Below are positions 55,057 through 63,836 of a stretch of 64,000 nucleotides of DNA, one piece after another; the first letter of the stretch is position 1; every line of letters starts with the position of its first letter. Location: the NCBI RefSeq assembly GCF_017094485.1, contig NZ_CP064786.1:2918788-2982787 (forward strand). The letters are read 5' to 3'. Origin of the DNA: Natranaeroarchaeum sulfidigenes. GTDB taxonomy: Archaea > Halobacteriota > Halobacteria > Halobacteriales > Natronoarchaeaceae. The notes beneath the pieces are model-generated. The model had not been told where the DNA came from. It searched no databases and worked only from the letters and a program-made list of their open reading frames with translations. The translations under genes and the position numbers were made by a program.

Positions 55057-56646
55057 TCAGTCGTCCCGGCCGTCGAGTGTGATCTGGCGGATCTCGATGA
55101 TGCGTGGGTCGTCTTCGAGCTCCTGTCGGAGTTCCTCGGGGATTCCCTGATCAAGGTTGTACACCGACAGTGCCTCGCCGCCGATCGTCTCGCGGGCGTT
55201 GAACATTCCGGCGATGTTGACGTCGTGATCGCCGAGTACGCTACCGATGTAGCCGATCACGCCGGGTGCATCCTCGTTGCGGGCGACCAGCATGTGACCG
55301 AAGGGGATTGCGTCGACGCGGTAGCCGTCGATCCGGACGATTCGGGGGTCCTCGCCTGCGAACAGCGTCCCCTCGACAGTGATCTCCTCGTCACCATCGC
55401 GGACGGTCACCGCGACGAGACTCTGGAAGTCCTCTGTCTGTCGGCTCTTGGATTCGGTTACGTCGATGCCACGCTCCTCGGCGATCGAGGGGGCATTGAC
55501 CGCGTTGACGCGCCACTCCAGCGGCGCGAAGACGCCTTTCAGTGCGCTTGCGGTCACGAGATCGACGTCCTCCTCGGCGATCTCACCTTCGTAGGCGACT
55601 TCGATCGCTGAAATTCGGTCGCCGAGCAGTTGTGCGGCGACCTTTCCAGCCGTGTCGGCCAGATCGAGATACGGCTCGACGCGCGGGAAGGCGCTCTCGT
55701 CGATCGACGGTGCGTTCAGCGCGTTGATTACGGGTTCCCCGTGGAACGCGGCGACGACCTGATCCGCAGTCGAGACGGCGACGTTCTCCTGAGCAGCCTC
55801 GGTGCTCGCACCCAGATGTGGCGTCACGATGACGTCCTCGACGTCGAGCAGCGGGTTATCGGCAGTGACGGGCTCCTCCGCGAAGACATCGACTGCCGCC
55901 CCGGCCATGACGCCCTCGTCGACTGCACGGGCGAGTGCGGCCTCGTCGACGACGCCGCCACGGGCACAGTTGATCAGGTAGCCGTCTTCGAGTTTGGCGA
56001 GTTCGTCGTCGCTTAACAGGTTTTCGGTCTCGTCGGTCAACGGGACGTGGACCGTCAATAGATCAGCGCGTTCGAGACAGTCCTCGAGTTCGGCCAACTC
56101 CGCCCCGATCTGCTCGGCCCGTTCCTGACTGATATACGGGTCGTACGCGACGAGATCCATCCCCAGCGAGGAGAGCTTCTTCGCGACTTCCTGACCGACA
56201 CGGCCGAGTCCGACGACGCCGAGCGTCTTGCCGTTGACCTCGGTGCCGAGGTAGTCACCCTTGGCCCACTCGCCGTTCTTGAGGCGCTGGTGTGCCTGCG
56301 GGATCGAGCGAGCCGTCGCAAATGCCATCGCGACCGAGTGTTCAGAGGCCGCCCGGACGTTACCCTCGGGGGCGTTGGCGACGATCACGCCGTGATCCGT
56401 GGCCGCGTCGATATCGATGTTGTCGACGCCGATCCCGGCGCGACCGACGATGACGAGGTCCTCGGCTGCGGCGAAGACCTCCTCGGTGACATCGGTGCCC
56501 GAGCGGACGATTAGCCCGTTCGCGTCGGCAACCGCTTCGAGCAGGGCCTCACCCTCGACATCGTAGGCCGTTTCGACCTCGTGGCCCGATTCACGGATCC
56601 GGTCGAGTCCGGCATCCGCGATGGGGTCTGTTACGAGTACCTTCAT
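55057..56646 (-). CDS. serA: D-3-phosphoglycerate dehydrogenase
   Basis: 529 residues, the long form. It oxidises 3-phosphoglycerate in the first step of serine synthesis. NAD site LGVVGLGRVGQEVAKKL near residue 146, catalytic Arg in NCARGGVVDEAAL near 233, His in TPHLGASTEAAQ near 281. After the catalytic core comes the ASB-type domain (about 320-450) and an ACT domain (LVARNEDAPGVIGYIGSVL, ending IRQITLDG), which usually binds serine. It is divergent from serB, so both share one control region. Confidence 0.96.
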   Translation of the reverse strand: MKVLVTDPIADAGLDRIRESGHEVETAYDVEGEALLEAVADANGLIVRSGTDVTEEVFAAAEDLVIVGRAGIGVDNIDIDAATDHGVIVANAPEGNVRAASEHSVAMAFATARSIPQAHQRLKNGEWAKGDYLGTEVNGKTLGVVGLGRVGQEVAKKLSSLGMDLVAYDPYISQERAEQIGAELAELEDCLERADLLTVHVPLTDETENLLSDDELAKLEDGYLINCARGGVVDEAALARAVDEGVMAGAAVDVFAEEPVTADNPLLDVEDVIVTPHLGASTEAAQENVAVSTADQVVAAFHGEPVINALNAPSIDESAFPRVEPYLDLADTAGKVAAQLLGDRISAIEVAYEGEIAEEDVDLVTASALKGVFAPLEWRVNAVNAPSIAEERGIDVTESKSRQTEDFQSLVAVTVRDGDEEITVEGTLFAGEDPRIVRIDGYRVDAIPFGHMLVARNEDAPGVIGYIGSVLGDHDVNIAGMFNARETIGGEALSVYNLDQGIPEELRQELEDDPRIIEIRQITLDGRDD

Positions 56647-56739
56647 GCCCGAGGGATTGCTCGGAGTAGGGATAACGCTTTCTTCATCGCCGCGATCGAA
56701 ATCGGTCCCTTTTCAGTCCCGGTACGCGAACGACCATCA

Positions 56740-57387
56740 ATGACAATTGTCGCGTTCGACTTCGATGGAACCCTGTCGGATTCGGAGATGACGGTATTGC
56801 TTGGGGACCAATATGGCGTCGCCGACGAGATGGACGAGATCACCGAACGGGCGATGAACGACGAGATCGAGTACGCAGAGAGTCTCCGGAGCCGGGCCGC
56901 ACTACTCGAAGACCTCCCCGACGAGAAGGTCAAGGCCGCCTTCGACGAGGTTCGTCTCCGCGAGGACGCCGCCGAGACGATCCGCCGACTCAACGAGGCG
57001 GGCATCTATACCGCCATCCTCACTGGCGGCTTCGAGCGCGGTGTCGCCGCAGCGCTTTCCCGGGAGGGCGTCGCAGTCGACGAGATCGTCGCCAACCGGC
57101 TTCCGGTCGAGGACGACGTCCTCACCGGCGCGGCCGAGGGGCCGCTGATCGAGGGAACCAAGGATGACGCGCTGGCAACCCTTGCAGAGCGACAGGACGT
57201 CGAGATGGACGATACGATCGCGGTCGGCGACGGCGCGAACGACCTCCCGATGCTCGAAGTCGCCGGATTGTCTGTCGGCTTCGAGCCGAAAGCGGCCGTC
57301 GAGCCGTCCTGCGAGGTCGTCGTGGAGAGCTTCGCGGAGCTACAGACCGTCCTCGAAGACGAGGAGGTCCTGCCGAGAGAGCAGTGA
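56740..57387 (+). CDS. serB: Phosphoserine phosphatase
   Basis: 215 residues of the HAD superfamily. It gives serine from phosphoserine, the last step of the pathway begun by SerA next door. The nucleophile motif FDFDGTLSDSE lies at residues 6-16, the Thr motif in AILTGGFERGV near 96, and the Asp loop VGDGANDLPML near 170. Start at ATG 56740 (MTIVAFDFDG), since the upstream frame overlaps serA. The aminotransferase step is not encoded here. Confidence 0.94.
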   Translation: MTIVAFDFDGTLSDSEMTVLLGDQYGVADEMDEITERAMNDEIEYAESLRSRAALLEDLPDEKVKAAFDEVRLREDAAETIRRLNEAGIYTAILTGGFERGVAAALSREGVAVDEIVANRLPVEDDVLTGAAEGPLIEGTKDDALATLAERQDVEMDDTIAVGDGANDLPMLEVAGLSVGFEPKAAVEPSCEVVVESFAELQTVLEDEEVLPREQ

Positions 57388-57483
57388 GCGGGACGGACAG
57401 TACCTGCCGAGATCCCACAAGGACACGACAACCGAACCGCCGTTACCCGCAACCTTAAGACGATTCACCAGTTTTCGACATAC

Positions 57484-58062
57484 ATGGATTACGCGCTCGC
57501 AGTTGACGGTGCGCCGGAGACGATCCCCGGCGGCACCGGCGTACTGTTGCTTCATCCCAGCACCGGTGAAACGGATCGGATCGACACCGACTTTCTGAAG
57601 ACCGATACCGATCACTTCCTCGTTATCTCCACCCGAACCACTGCCCGTGAGGTCAAACAGAAACTGGAGTACTACGACGTCGACGAGACGCGTGCCGAAA
57701 TCCTCGACACACTCAGTGTCGAACGAGGCTACTCCCGCCGAACCGGCGAGTCGGTCCACTACGTCGGCGCACCGGACGATCTGGACGGGATCATCGAGAA
57801 GGCCGAGGAGTTCCTCGACTCCCACGACGGCAAGCTCCGGATCACGCTCGACTCGATTACCGAGTTGGCATACTACGCAGGTGAGGAACCGGCACAGGAA
57901 GCAGTGGAGCGGCTCCTCGGATTACTTGACGATCACGACGCTGTCGGCCTGTTCCACCTCTCCAAGGAGGTCCACCCGCAAAAAGTGCTCGAGAGCTACC
58001 GCGAGCAGTTCGCTGGCGTGATCGATCTGAACGAGGACGGCGAGACGACAGTCGAGTTCTGA
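57484..58062 (+). CDS. KaiC/RecA-like domain protein without a P-loop (haloarchaeal)
   Basis: 192 residues. The strand-helix pattern (HFLVISTRTTAREVKQKLEY, then LRITLDSITELAYYAGEE and HDAVGLFHLSKEVH) follows the second half of KaiC-like RecA folds, but no Walker A (GxxGxGKT) is visible; the matching place reads HPSTGETDRID. It is probably a signalling or scaffold relative with lost ATPase function. It lies between serB and a hypothetical gene on the other strand. Confidence 0.6.
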   Translation: MDYALAVDGAPETIPGGTGVLLLHPSTGETDRIDTDFLKTDTDHFLVISTRTTAREVKQKLEYYDVDETRAEILDTLSVERGYSRRTGESVHYVGAPDDLDGIIEKAEEFLDSHDGKLRITLDSITELAYYAGEEPAQEAVERLLGLLDDHDAVGLFHLSKEVHPQKVLESYREQFAGVIDLNEDGETTVEF

Positions 58063-58068
58063 GCGGAG

Positions 58069-58845
58069 TCAGCGCTGCTCGAACGTCTTTTCTGCCCACG
58101 CAACCGCGTACTCGGCTCCCCGATCCCGGTACACGTCGGTATCGAGTGCCGTGTACGGCGCTGGAAGTTCCAGCGCGTGTTTGATCGAACTGCAGGCGAG
58201 CTCGGTCGCATCGGCGAAGTCGGTATCGCCGTGGGCCATCGCACTCGGGAGCCCAGAAAGCCGCCCCTCGATCCGCTCGCCGGCGTCCTGCCACGCCTCG
58301 CCCAGCCGTGGGTGGACGTCGAGCCACTCCGCGAAGACGTCCCGTGTCTGCAGTCCGAGCCAGCCGTCGTACAGCGCGGCGGCGATCTGATACGTACTGT
58401 TCGGGCCGAGGTCGACAGCATCGTCGAGCGCGCGATACTCCTCACCGAAGAACCCCAGAAAACCCTCGGGGGCGTCGAGGCCAACCTCGACGAGCGCTTC
58501 AGCGATCAGGAAATCAATGAAGTCCTCGGGAGAGCCCTGTACCCGGGGCTTGACGATGACGACAGGTGGGTCGGTCTGGTGAGTCCATGCGACGCTCCCG
58601 TCGCCGGGCAGCCCGATCGTGAAGTCCGACCCGGCATACCGGCGAAGCACCGTCGGCACGTCCTCGGGAAGCCACTCGGCGGGAGCGGTGTAGGGGTCGA
58701 GCGCGTCGACGATCAGGCCCAGATCCTCGGCCTGTGCGGACGGGACCGTCTTGAAATCCGACGCGGCGTCGACGACGATGGCCGCCGGGGCGTGCGCGTC
58801 GCGGACAGCATCGAGATCGTCTGGGAGATCACGTACCTGGAACAT
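58069..58845 (-). CDS. Haloarchaeal hypothetical protein (DUF7089-like)
   Basis: 258 residues, no enzyme motif recognised. Alpha-helical, acidic, with Trp/Tyr-rich positions (YDGWLGLQTRDVFAEWLDVHP) and a small segment VVIVKPRVQGSPEDFIDFL. I recall this family as DUF7089. Its ATG overlaps the TGA of the preceding tiny membrane gene (ATGA), so they are translated together. Convergent with the KaiC-like gene. Confidence 0.6.
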   Translation of the reverse strand: MFQVRDLPDDLDAVRDAHAPAAIVVDAASDFKTVPSAQAEDLGLIVDALDPYTAPAEWLPEDVPTVLRRYAGSDFTIGLPGDGSVAWTHQTDPPVVIVKPRVQGSPEDFIDFLIAEALVEVGLDAPEGFLGFFGEEYRALDDAVDLGPNSTYQIAAALYDGWLGLQTRDVFAEWLDVHPRLGEAWQDAGERIEGRLSGLPSAMAHGDTDFADATELACSSIKHALELPAPYTALDTDVYRDRGAEYAVAWAEKTFEQR

Positions 58846-58934
58846 CAGGCGAGCAGGTTCTGCAGGATCAATGCGACAGCGAGCACGCCCGTGACACCGA
58901 TCGTTCCGACGACGATTTTGGTAGCCTGACTCAT
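58845..58934 (-). CDS. 29-residue single-helix membrane protein
   Basis: MSQATKIVVGTIGVTGVLAV is followed by ALILQNLLA: one membrane helix and almost nothing else. It overlaps the next gene by one base (stop of this gene, start of the 58069-58845 gene), a coupling typical of true small genes. Function unknown; it may anchor or assist the downstream protein. Confidence 0.6.
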   Translation of the reverse strand: MSQATKIVVGTIGVTGVLAVALILQNLLA

Positions 58935-59013
58935 ATTCGATGGGAGGTGGGCCGGTCGCTTAAAGGCTTTCAGATACGTCCTCTCTCAGTCAATAAATCC
59001 GTTGCCGAGCGAA

Positions 59014-59180
59014 CGATGGGATTTTGCGCCCGCCGAACCAGGCCCGGGTATGAACCTCACAGACCGCCCCCGTCGGCTTCGCCGCGACGGGATCCGCGAA
59101 CTCGTCCGTGAGACGGAGCTTTCGGCAGCCGATCTGATCGCGCCGGTGTTCGTCGACGCGACGACCGACGAGCGCGTCCC
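59014..59180 (+). repeat. Left copy of the hemB 5' duplication
   Basis: 167 bases match 62156-62322 with about nine mismatches by eye and no gap. The copy includes 36 bp upstream of the ATG and the first codons of hemB. See the hemB pseudogene entry. Confidence 0.85.
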
Positions 59181-59200
59181 GCTCTACGATGCCGTCGCTC
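59050..59200 (+). pseudogene. hemB: Truncated 5' copy of hemB
   Basis: From ATG 59050 the frame reads MNLTDRPRRLRRDGIREL and follows the intact HemB for about 44 codons, up to TTDERVP. It then reads LYDAVAR where intact HemB has LEEAVDR, lacking the 11 residues IETMPGHERVP in between. In the intact gene these 33 bp lie between two copies of ACGAGCGCGTCCC (62310-62322 and 62343-62355), so the copy lost them by recombination between direct repeats. The rest of the gene is absent, and the stop end of an inverted trkA-like gene follows at once. It cannot encode an active enzyme. Confidence 0.85.
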
Positions 59201-59201
59201 G

Positions 59202-59867
59202 TCACCCACGGAACAGGTTGACTACCTCGTCGGCGACAGCCGGCTCGGTAGCGAGAATGTACTGACGCCCGGCAACGAGTTCCGTGTCGGGACCCGCGAT
59301 CGAGTCGGAGTCGTTCTCCGAGATCACGAGGCTCCCCCTCGGAAGCGACACCTCACTCAGTGTTCGACCGGCAACAGGTGCGGCCGATCCCGCCGTTATT
59401 TCGAGGATCCGAACGTCACCGACCGTCGCCTTGAGCGTTCGGACGCCCGTCTCGATCGCGCTGGCCGCGGCACCGGCTCCGGATTCTTCGGGGGTGAACG
59501 TGGCATCCACGAACTCGCCGTATTCCGAGCCGTCGTGAGTGGTCCGCATGACCGTTCGAATGGACGGGTTCGTCTCCCTCGCTATCGTACAGGCGGCCAG
59601 ATTCGTCCCTTCGGTATCAGTCAGCCCCGCGATGACGTCCGCGCTCTCCAGATCCGCCTGTCTGAGTACCGAGGGACGCGTCGCATCACCGTGGATCACC
59701 GTGGCGATGTACTCGTTTTCGAGCAGTTGTACTCGATCGTCCCGGCGCTCGACGACGACGACATCGTGGTCGTGTTCGGCCAGTATCCGGGCTGTCCTGA
59801 GTCCCGTGCGTCCACTCCCCACGAGGACGACACGGAGTGGCCCGTTGGAAGGTTGAAAGGAGCTCAT
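59202..59867 (-). CDS. TrkA-like RCK protein, copy 1
   Basis: 221 residues. The Rossmann domain (LRVVLVGSGRTGLRTARIL, residues 11-29) has the RCK-type GxGxxG and a terminal acidic residue after the second strand (VVVERRD), fitting NAD binding. A TrkA-C (RCK-C) domain covers about 140-221 and ends NLFRG. Such soluble proteins gate K+ or other transporters. About half identical to the 61456 protein and in the opposite orientation, bracketing the APC permease. Its stop abuts the hemB fragment. Confidence 0.85.
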   Translation of the reverse strand: MSSFQPSNGPLRVVLVGSGRTGLRTARILAEHDHDVVVVERRDDRVQLLENEYIATVIHGDATRPSVLRQADLESADVIAGLTDTEGTNLAACTIARETNPSIRTVMRTTHDGSEYGEFVDATFTPEESGAGAAASAIETGVRTLKATVGDVRILEITAGSAAPVAGRTLSEVSLPRGSLVISENDSDSIAGPDTELVAGRQYILATEPAVADEVVNLFRG

Positions 59868-60030
59868 GCCCTATCTTTTCTTGCCAATTCAAAAGAAAGT
59901 ACGCACGTGGCAGGTATCGTCCTTATACGTCTTTGTATGGTATTTATTTCGTATTCTATGGGGGAAACTATTATGCTTGATCAATTATATCAATAGATTA
60001 CGCTCGATGGCTCCGAGTGTGTTATAATCG

Positions 60031-61440
60031 ATGTCCGAGCAACAGACACGGGAGCCGCAGGCCGAACTGGGGCTGCTGGATGCGACGATGATCGGGATGG
60101 GGGCGATGATCGGTGCGGGAGTGTTCGTGCTCACCGGCCTCGCGGCGGAGATCACCGGTCCGGCGGTGATCCTCGTGTTCTTCCTCAATGGAATCGTCAC
60201 CGGGTTCACTGGGTTGGCCTACGCCGAACTGTCGAGTGCGATCCCGAAGAGCGGGGGCGGATACGCCTTCGTCGAGGAGATCTTTTCCGACGTGGCTGCT
60301 TTCCAGATGGGCTGGATGCTCTGGTTCGGCTACATGATCGCGGGTGCGCTGTACGCGCTTGGGTTCGCTGCGAACCTCATCGAGTGGATCCAGATTTACT
60401 GGAGCGGCTTCCCCGCTGGCTCGGTACTCGGCGGGCTTACGAGCTGGACCGTGCTGTACGCGTTCAGCGTCGTCGCCATGCTGATCGTATTGAACGTCCT
60501 CTCGACGGCTGCGAGCGGCGCGGCGGAAACCGTCGGGACGATCATCAAGGTCGGTATTCTCCTCGTGTTCTCCGCGTTCGGAGCGTTCGCAATCGATACC
60601 GGCGAGTACACCCCGGTGTTCCCCGAGGGCGTCGGTGCGATTATCCCCGCCATGGGGCTGACGTTCATCGCGTTCCAGGGATACGATCTCATTTCGACCG
60701 TGACCGAGGAAGTCGAAAACCCACGCGAGAACATCCCGAAGGCGATCTTTCTGGCACTCGCAGGCACCATTATCGTCTACCTCGCGGTCGTCGTGGTCGC
60801 GGTCGGAACCCTCAGTGCCGATCGACTCGGGGCGCAGGGGGAGACGGCTATCGCCAGCGCCGCCGGGGAGTTCATGCCCGAAATTCCGGTTCTCGGACCG
60901 GGTTCGACGCTCATCTGGTTCGGTGCGGTCTTCTCGACGCTTACCGCACTGAATGCGGTCGTGATCGCCTCCAGCCGTGTCGCCTTCGCGATGGGGCGTG
61001 ATCGGCTGTTCCCGTCCCGCGTCGGACAGATTCACCACCGGTTCGGAACCCCTGCACTCGGTGTCGTCATCAGTGCCGCCGTGATGTTGTTATCGGTGGT
61101 GTTCCTCCCGATTCAGATGGTCGGCAACCTGTCGAGTCTGTTCTTCCTGCTGGCGTTCGTCGCGGTGAACGCGGCGGTGATCAAACTCCGCCGCGAGCGC
61201 CCGAACATGAACCGGCCCTACGAGATGCCGCTGTATCCAGTGCCGCCGATTCTCGGCATCGTCTTCAACATCGGCATCGCCGGGTTCCTGGTCGTCAGGG
61301 ATCCCGTGACCGGAGTACTTGCGGCGGGATGGCTCACGCTCGGTGTCGGGGCGTTCTTCCTGCTGAAACGCACCGGGTTCGGCGGCGGAAAGATCACCTC
61401 GGATGAGCCCCAGACCGACCCACAGACACTCGATGACTGA
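60031..61440 (+). CDS. APC-superfamily amino acid or cation permease
   Basis: 469 residues, about 12 membrane helices. Start MSEQQTREPQAELGLLDATM; helix 1 has the substrate-backbone motif GMGAMIGAGVFVLTG (residues 24-38), then YAELSSAIPKSGGGYAF near 70 and FIAFQGYDLISTVTEEVENP near 215. No fused UspA domain, unlike many haloarchaeal APC proteins. It is flanked on both sides by RCK proteins, which suggests nucleotide-gated transport. Substrate unknown: amino acids by family, but RCK partners make K+ worth testing. Confidence 0.85.
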   Translation: MSEQQTREPQAELGLLDATMIGMGAMIGAGVFVLTGLAAEITGPAVILVFFLNGIVTGFTGLAYAELSSAIPKSGGGYAFVEEIFSDVAAFQMGWMLWFGYMIAGALYALGFAANLIEWIQIYWSGFPAGSVLGGLTSWTVLYAFSVVAMLIVLNVLSTAASGAAETVGTIIKVGILLVFSAFGAFAIDTGEYTPVFPEGVGAIIPAMGLTFIAFQGYDLISTVTEEVENPRENIPKAIFLALAGTIIVYLAVVVVAVGTLSADRLGAQGETAIASAAGEFMPEIPVLGPGSTLIWFGAVFSTLTALNAVVIASSRVAFAMGRDRLFPSRVGQIHHRFGTPALGVVISAAVMLLSVVFLPIQMVGNLSSLFFLLAFVAVNAAVIKLRRERPNMNRPYEMPLYPVPPILGIVFNIGIAGFLVVRDPVTGVLAAGWLTLGVGAFFLLKRTGFGGGKITSDEPQTDPQTLDD

Positions 61441-61455
61441 GACACAGTACAATCC

Positions 61456-62109
61456 ATGAGCACACGAGACCTCGACGTTGTGATCGTTGGCGGCGGCCGG
61501 GTTGGCCTCCGCACCGCACAGACACTCGACAACCGCGGGCACGATATCACCGTCATCGAGCAGGACCCGGAACGGAGCGATCGCATCGCCGACGAGTATA
61601 TCGCCACGGTGATCAACGGTGATGCGACGCGTCCCTCGATACTCAGGCAGGCGGACCTGGAGAGTGCGGACGTGCTTGCGGCCCTGACCGCTGACCTCGG
61701 GACGAACCTCGCCGTCTGTCTGACCGCCAGGCAGTACGGTTCGCCAATACGGACCGTGATGCGACGGCTGGAAGACGATAGCGACGAGTACGGGGATCTC
61801 GTCGATTCGACAGTGTTTCCCGAACAGGCCGGGGCACGGATCGCAGCGAACGCCGTTGACTCCGGCGTCCGGGCGCTCGAAGACATGGTCGGCGACCTGG
61901 AAATCCTGGTGATCGAAGTGACCGAATCGGCGCCCGTCGCCGGCCGGACGCTCGGCGAGATCACGCTCCCGGAGGGAAGTATCATCGTCTCCGGGGCCGA
62001 CGGCAACGCGACTGCCGGTGCCGGGACGAGACTCGACCCCGGCCAGTCCTACGTCGTCGCAACCGAGTCGGACGTCGAAACGGAGATCGTCCGGCTGTTC
62101 CGCGGGTGA
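61456..62109 (+). CDS. TrkA-like RCK protein, copy 2
   Basis: 217 residues. RCK-N Rossmann domain (LDVVIVGGGRVGLRTAQTL, residues 6-24) and RCK-C domain ending RLFRG. It starts 15 nt after the APC stop and is very likely co-transcribed with it. The stretch coding EYIATVINGDATRPSILRQA is nearly the same at DNA level as in copy 1. Copy 2 looks like the main partner of the permease because of its position. Confidence 0.85.
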   Translation: MSTRDLDVVIVGGGRVGLRTAQTLDNRGHDITVIEQDPERSDRIADEYIATVINGDATRPSILRQADLESADVLAALTADLGTNLAVCLTARQYGSPIRTVMRRLEDDSDEYGDLVDSTVFPEQAGARIAANAVDSGVRALEDMVGDLEILVIEVTESAPVAGRTLGEITLPEGSIIVSGADGNATAGAGTRLDPGQSYVVATESDVETEIVRLFRG

Positions 62110-62155
62110 GGTTCCGGCCCTCGGGGCTGATCTCGGCTCTCCTGCAGCCAGGAGC

Positions 62156-62322
62156 CGATGGGATTTTGCGCTCGCCGAACCAAGCCCGGGTATGGACCTC
62201 ACAGACCGCCCCCGTCGACTTCGCCGCGACGGGATCCGCGAACTCGTTCGGGAAACGGAGCTTGCGGCGGCCGATCTGATCGCGCCGGTGTTCGTCGACG
62301 CGACGACCGACGAGCGCGTCCC
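62156..62322 (+). repeat. Right copy of the hemB 5' duplication
   Basis: Matches 59014-59180 over 167 bases with about nine mismatches by eye; includes the hemB upstream region and its first 44 codons. Confidence 0.85.
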
Positions 62323-63172
62323 CATCGAGACGATGCCGGGCCACGAGCGCGTCCCGCTTGAGGAAGCCGTCGACCGGGTCGAGGAGGTGCTCGAAACGGG
62401 TGTCAGCGCCGTCATTCTCTTTGGAATCCCGGAATCGAAAGACGCCCGCGGCACTCGGGCGTGGGCCGAGGACGGCGTGATTCAGGAAGCGACCCGGCGG
62501 ATCACGGCCGAAACCGACGCCTACGTCATCACCGACCTCTGTCTGTGTGAGTACACCGACCACGGCCACTGTGGCGTGCTCGAAGACGCCGCCGCCGAGG
62601 AGCCACGGCTGACCGTCGACAACGACGAGACCCTGGAGCTGCTCTCGCAAATCGCCGTCTCACAGGCCGAGGCCGGTGCGGATATGATCGCCCCGAGTGG
62701 CATGATGGACGGAATGGTCGGAACGATCCGCGAGGGGTTGGATCGGGAAGACTTCCAGGACGTGCCGATCATGAGCTACGCGGCCAAATACGAGTCCAGT
62801 TTCTACGGTCCCTTCCGGGACGCCGCCGACGGCGCACCCGCGTTCGGGAACCGGCGACACTACCAGATGGATCCGGCCAACGCCGAGGAAGCGATCCGCG
62901 AGGTCGCCTTAGACGTCGAGCAGGGCGCGGACGTCCTGATGGTCAAGCCCGCACTGCCCTATCTCGATATCGTGCGGGATATCGACCGGAAGTTCGACCG
63001 GCCCGTCGCCGCCTATAATGTCAGCGGCGAGTACGCTATGCTACAGGCCGCCGCCGACCGGGGCTGGCTCGATCTGGAAGCCACCGCACTGGAGTCGCTG
63101 ATCTCGATCAAACGCGCCGGCGCGGACCTGATCCTCACCTACTTCGCCGAGGACATCGCGGAGCACCTCTAG
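62192..63172 (+). CDS. hemB: Delta-aminolevulinic acid dehydratase (porphobilinogen synthase)
   Basis: 326 residues, complete. It joins two 5-aminolevulinate molecules to porphobilinogen on the way to heme and cobalamin. The metal-binding Cys region is LCLCEYTDHGHCG near residue 116, and the two catalytic Lys lie in SYAAKYESSFYGPFRDAA near 195 and MVKPALPYLDI near 250. Start MDLTDRP at 62192. Its 5' end is duplicated at 59014-59200, on the other side of the RCK/APC module. Confidence 0.96.
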   Translation: MDLTDRPRRLRRDGIRELVRETELAAADLIAPVFVDATTDERVPIETMPGHERVPLEEAVDRVEEVLETGVSAVILFGIPESKDARGTRAWAEDGVIQEATRRITAETDAYVITDLCLCEYTDHGHCGVLEDAAAEEPRLTVDNDETLELLSQIAVSQAEAGADMIAPSGMMDGMVGTIREGLDREDFQDVPIMSYAAKYESSFYGPFRDAADGAPAFGNRRHYQMDPANAEEAIREVALDVEQGADVLMVKPALPYLDIVRDIDRKFDRPVAAYNVSGEYAMLQAAADRGWLDLEATALESLISIKRAGADLILTYFAEDIAEHL

Positions 63173-63645
63173 GGCAGCTCGGCCCCACACTCGGTGCAGG
63201 TGAACTGAAACTCGTCGTCGACCAGCCGCGTCTCCTGGGTGGTCTCGGCCTCACACGCTGGACAGTAAAGCCGGGACTGCAGGGCATCCCAGTCGTGGGT
63301 CGCACCCGGCGCACCAAGCGCCCAGCCGATCACGCGCTCGTCGCCGTCGTTGTACCCCTCCTGAAACTCGCCCGGCGGGAACCGGATCAACTCGCCCGCC
63401 CCGACCTCGACTGGCTCGCGGTCGAGACCGACGTCGAACGTCGCGACCCCCGCCTCGATGTAGAACACCTCCTCCTGATCGTGGTGGGCGTGCAGGCCGC
63501 CCGAGAACGACTCACCGGATTCGAGCTCGAAGTAGTTCATCGCGAAATCGGTCGTCCCGAGCGTGTCGGAAACGGGTTTGCGGACGCTGTGGACGCCCAG
63601 CGGACTCAGCTCGTTCTCGACGTCGTCAATGCGCACCTTCTCCAT
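63169..63645 (-). CDS. Cupin protein with C-terminal zinc ribbon
   Basis: 158 residues. The cupin barrel (about 30-110) has the His-rich motif GGLHAHHDQEEVFYIEAG near residue 49 and the second motif RFPPGEFQEGYND. A zinc ribbon with CPAC near residue 128 and CTEC near 151 completes the protein. Cupins bind a metal and a small ligand or act as enzymes. The ribbon suggests nucleic-acid or protein contact. Its end overlaps the hemB stop by four bases. Confidence 0.8.
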   Translation of the reverse strand: MEKVRIDDVENELSPLGVHSVRKPVSDTLGTTDFAMNYFELESGESFSGGLHAHHDQEEVFYIEAGVATFDVGLDREPVEVGAGELIRFPPGEFQEGYNDGDERVIGWALGAPGATHDWDALQSRLYCPACEAETTQETRLVDDEFQFTCTECGAELP

Positions 63646-63836
63646 ACGGGTGGCCTACGGACGAGCGTGGAAAAGAACTATCGGCGGTTCGGGCGTTTTC
63701 GCCACCGATCTCAGTCTACCGTGCAGTTTTTGACTGCAACCACTGCCACTACCAGTAAAAAGTATTGGGTGCCGGCTGAACGAACCGAGAAACGTGTATT
63801 TAGGTGCGAGGGACGCGAATTCGACCGGAGAGACCG

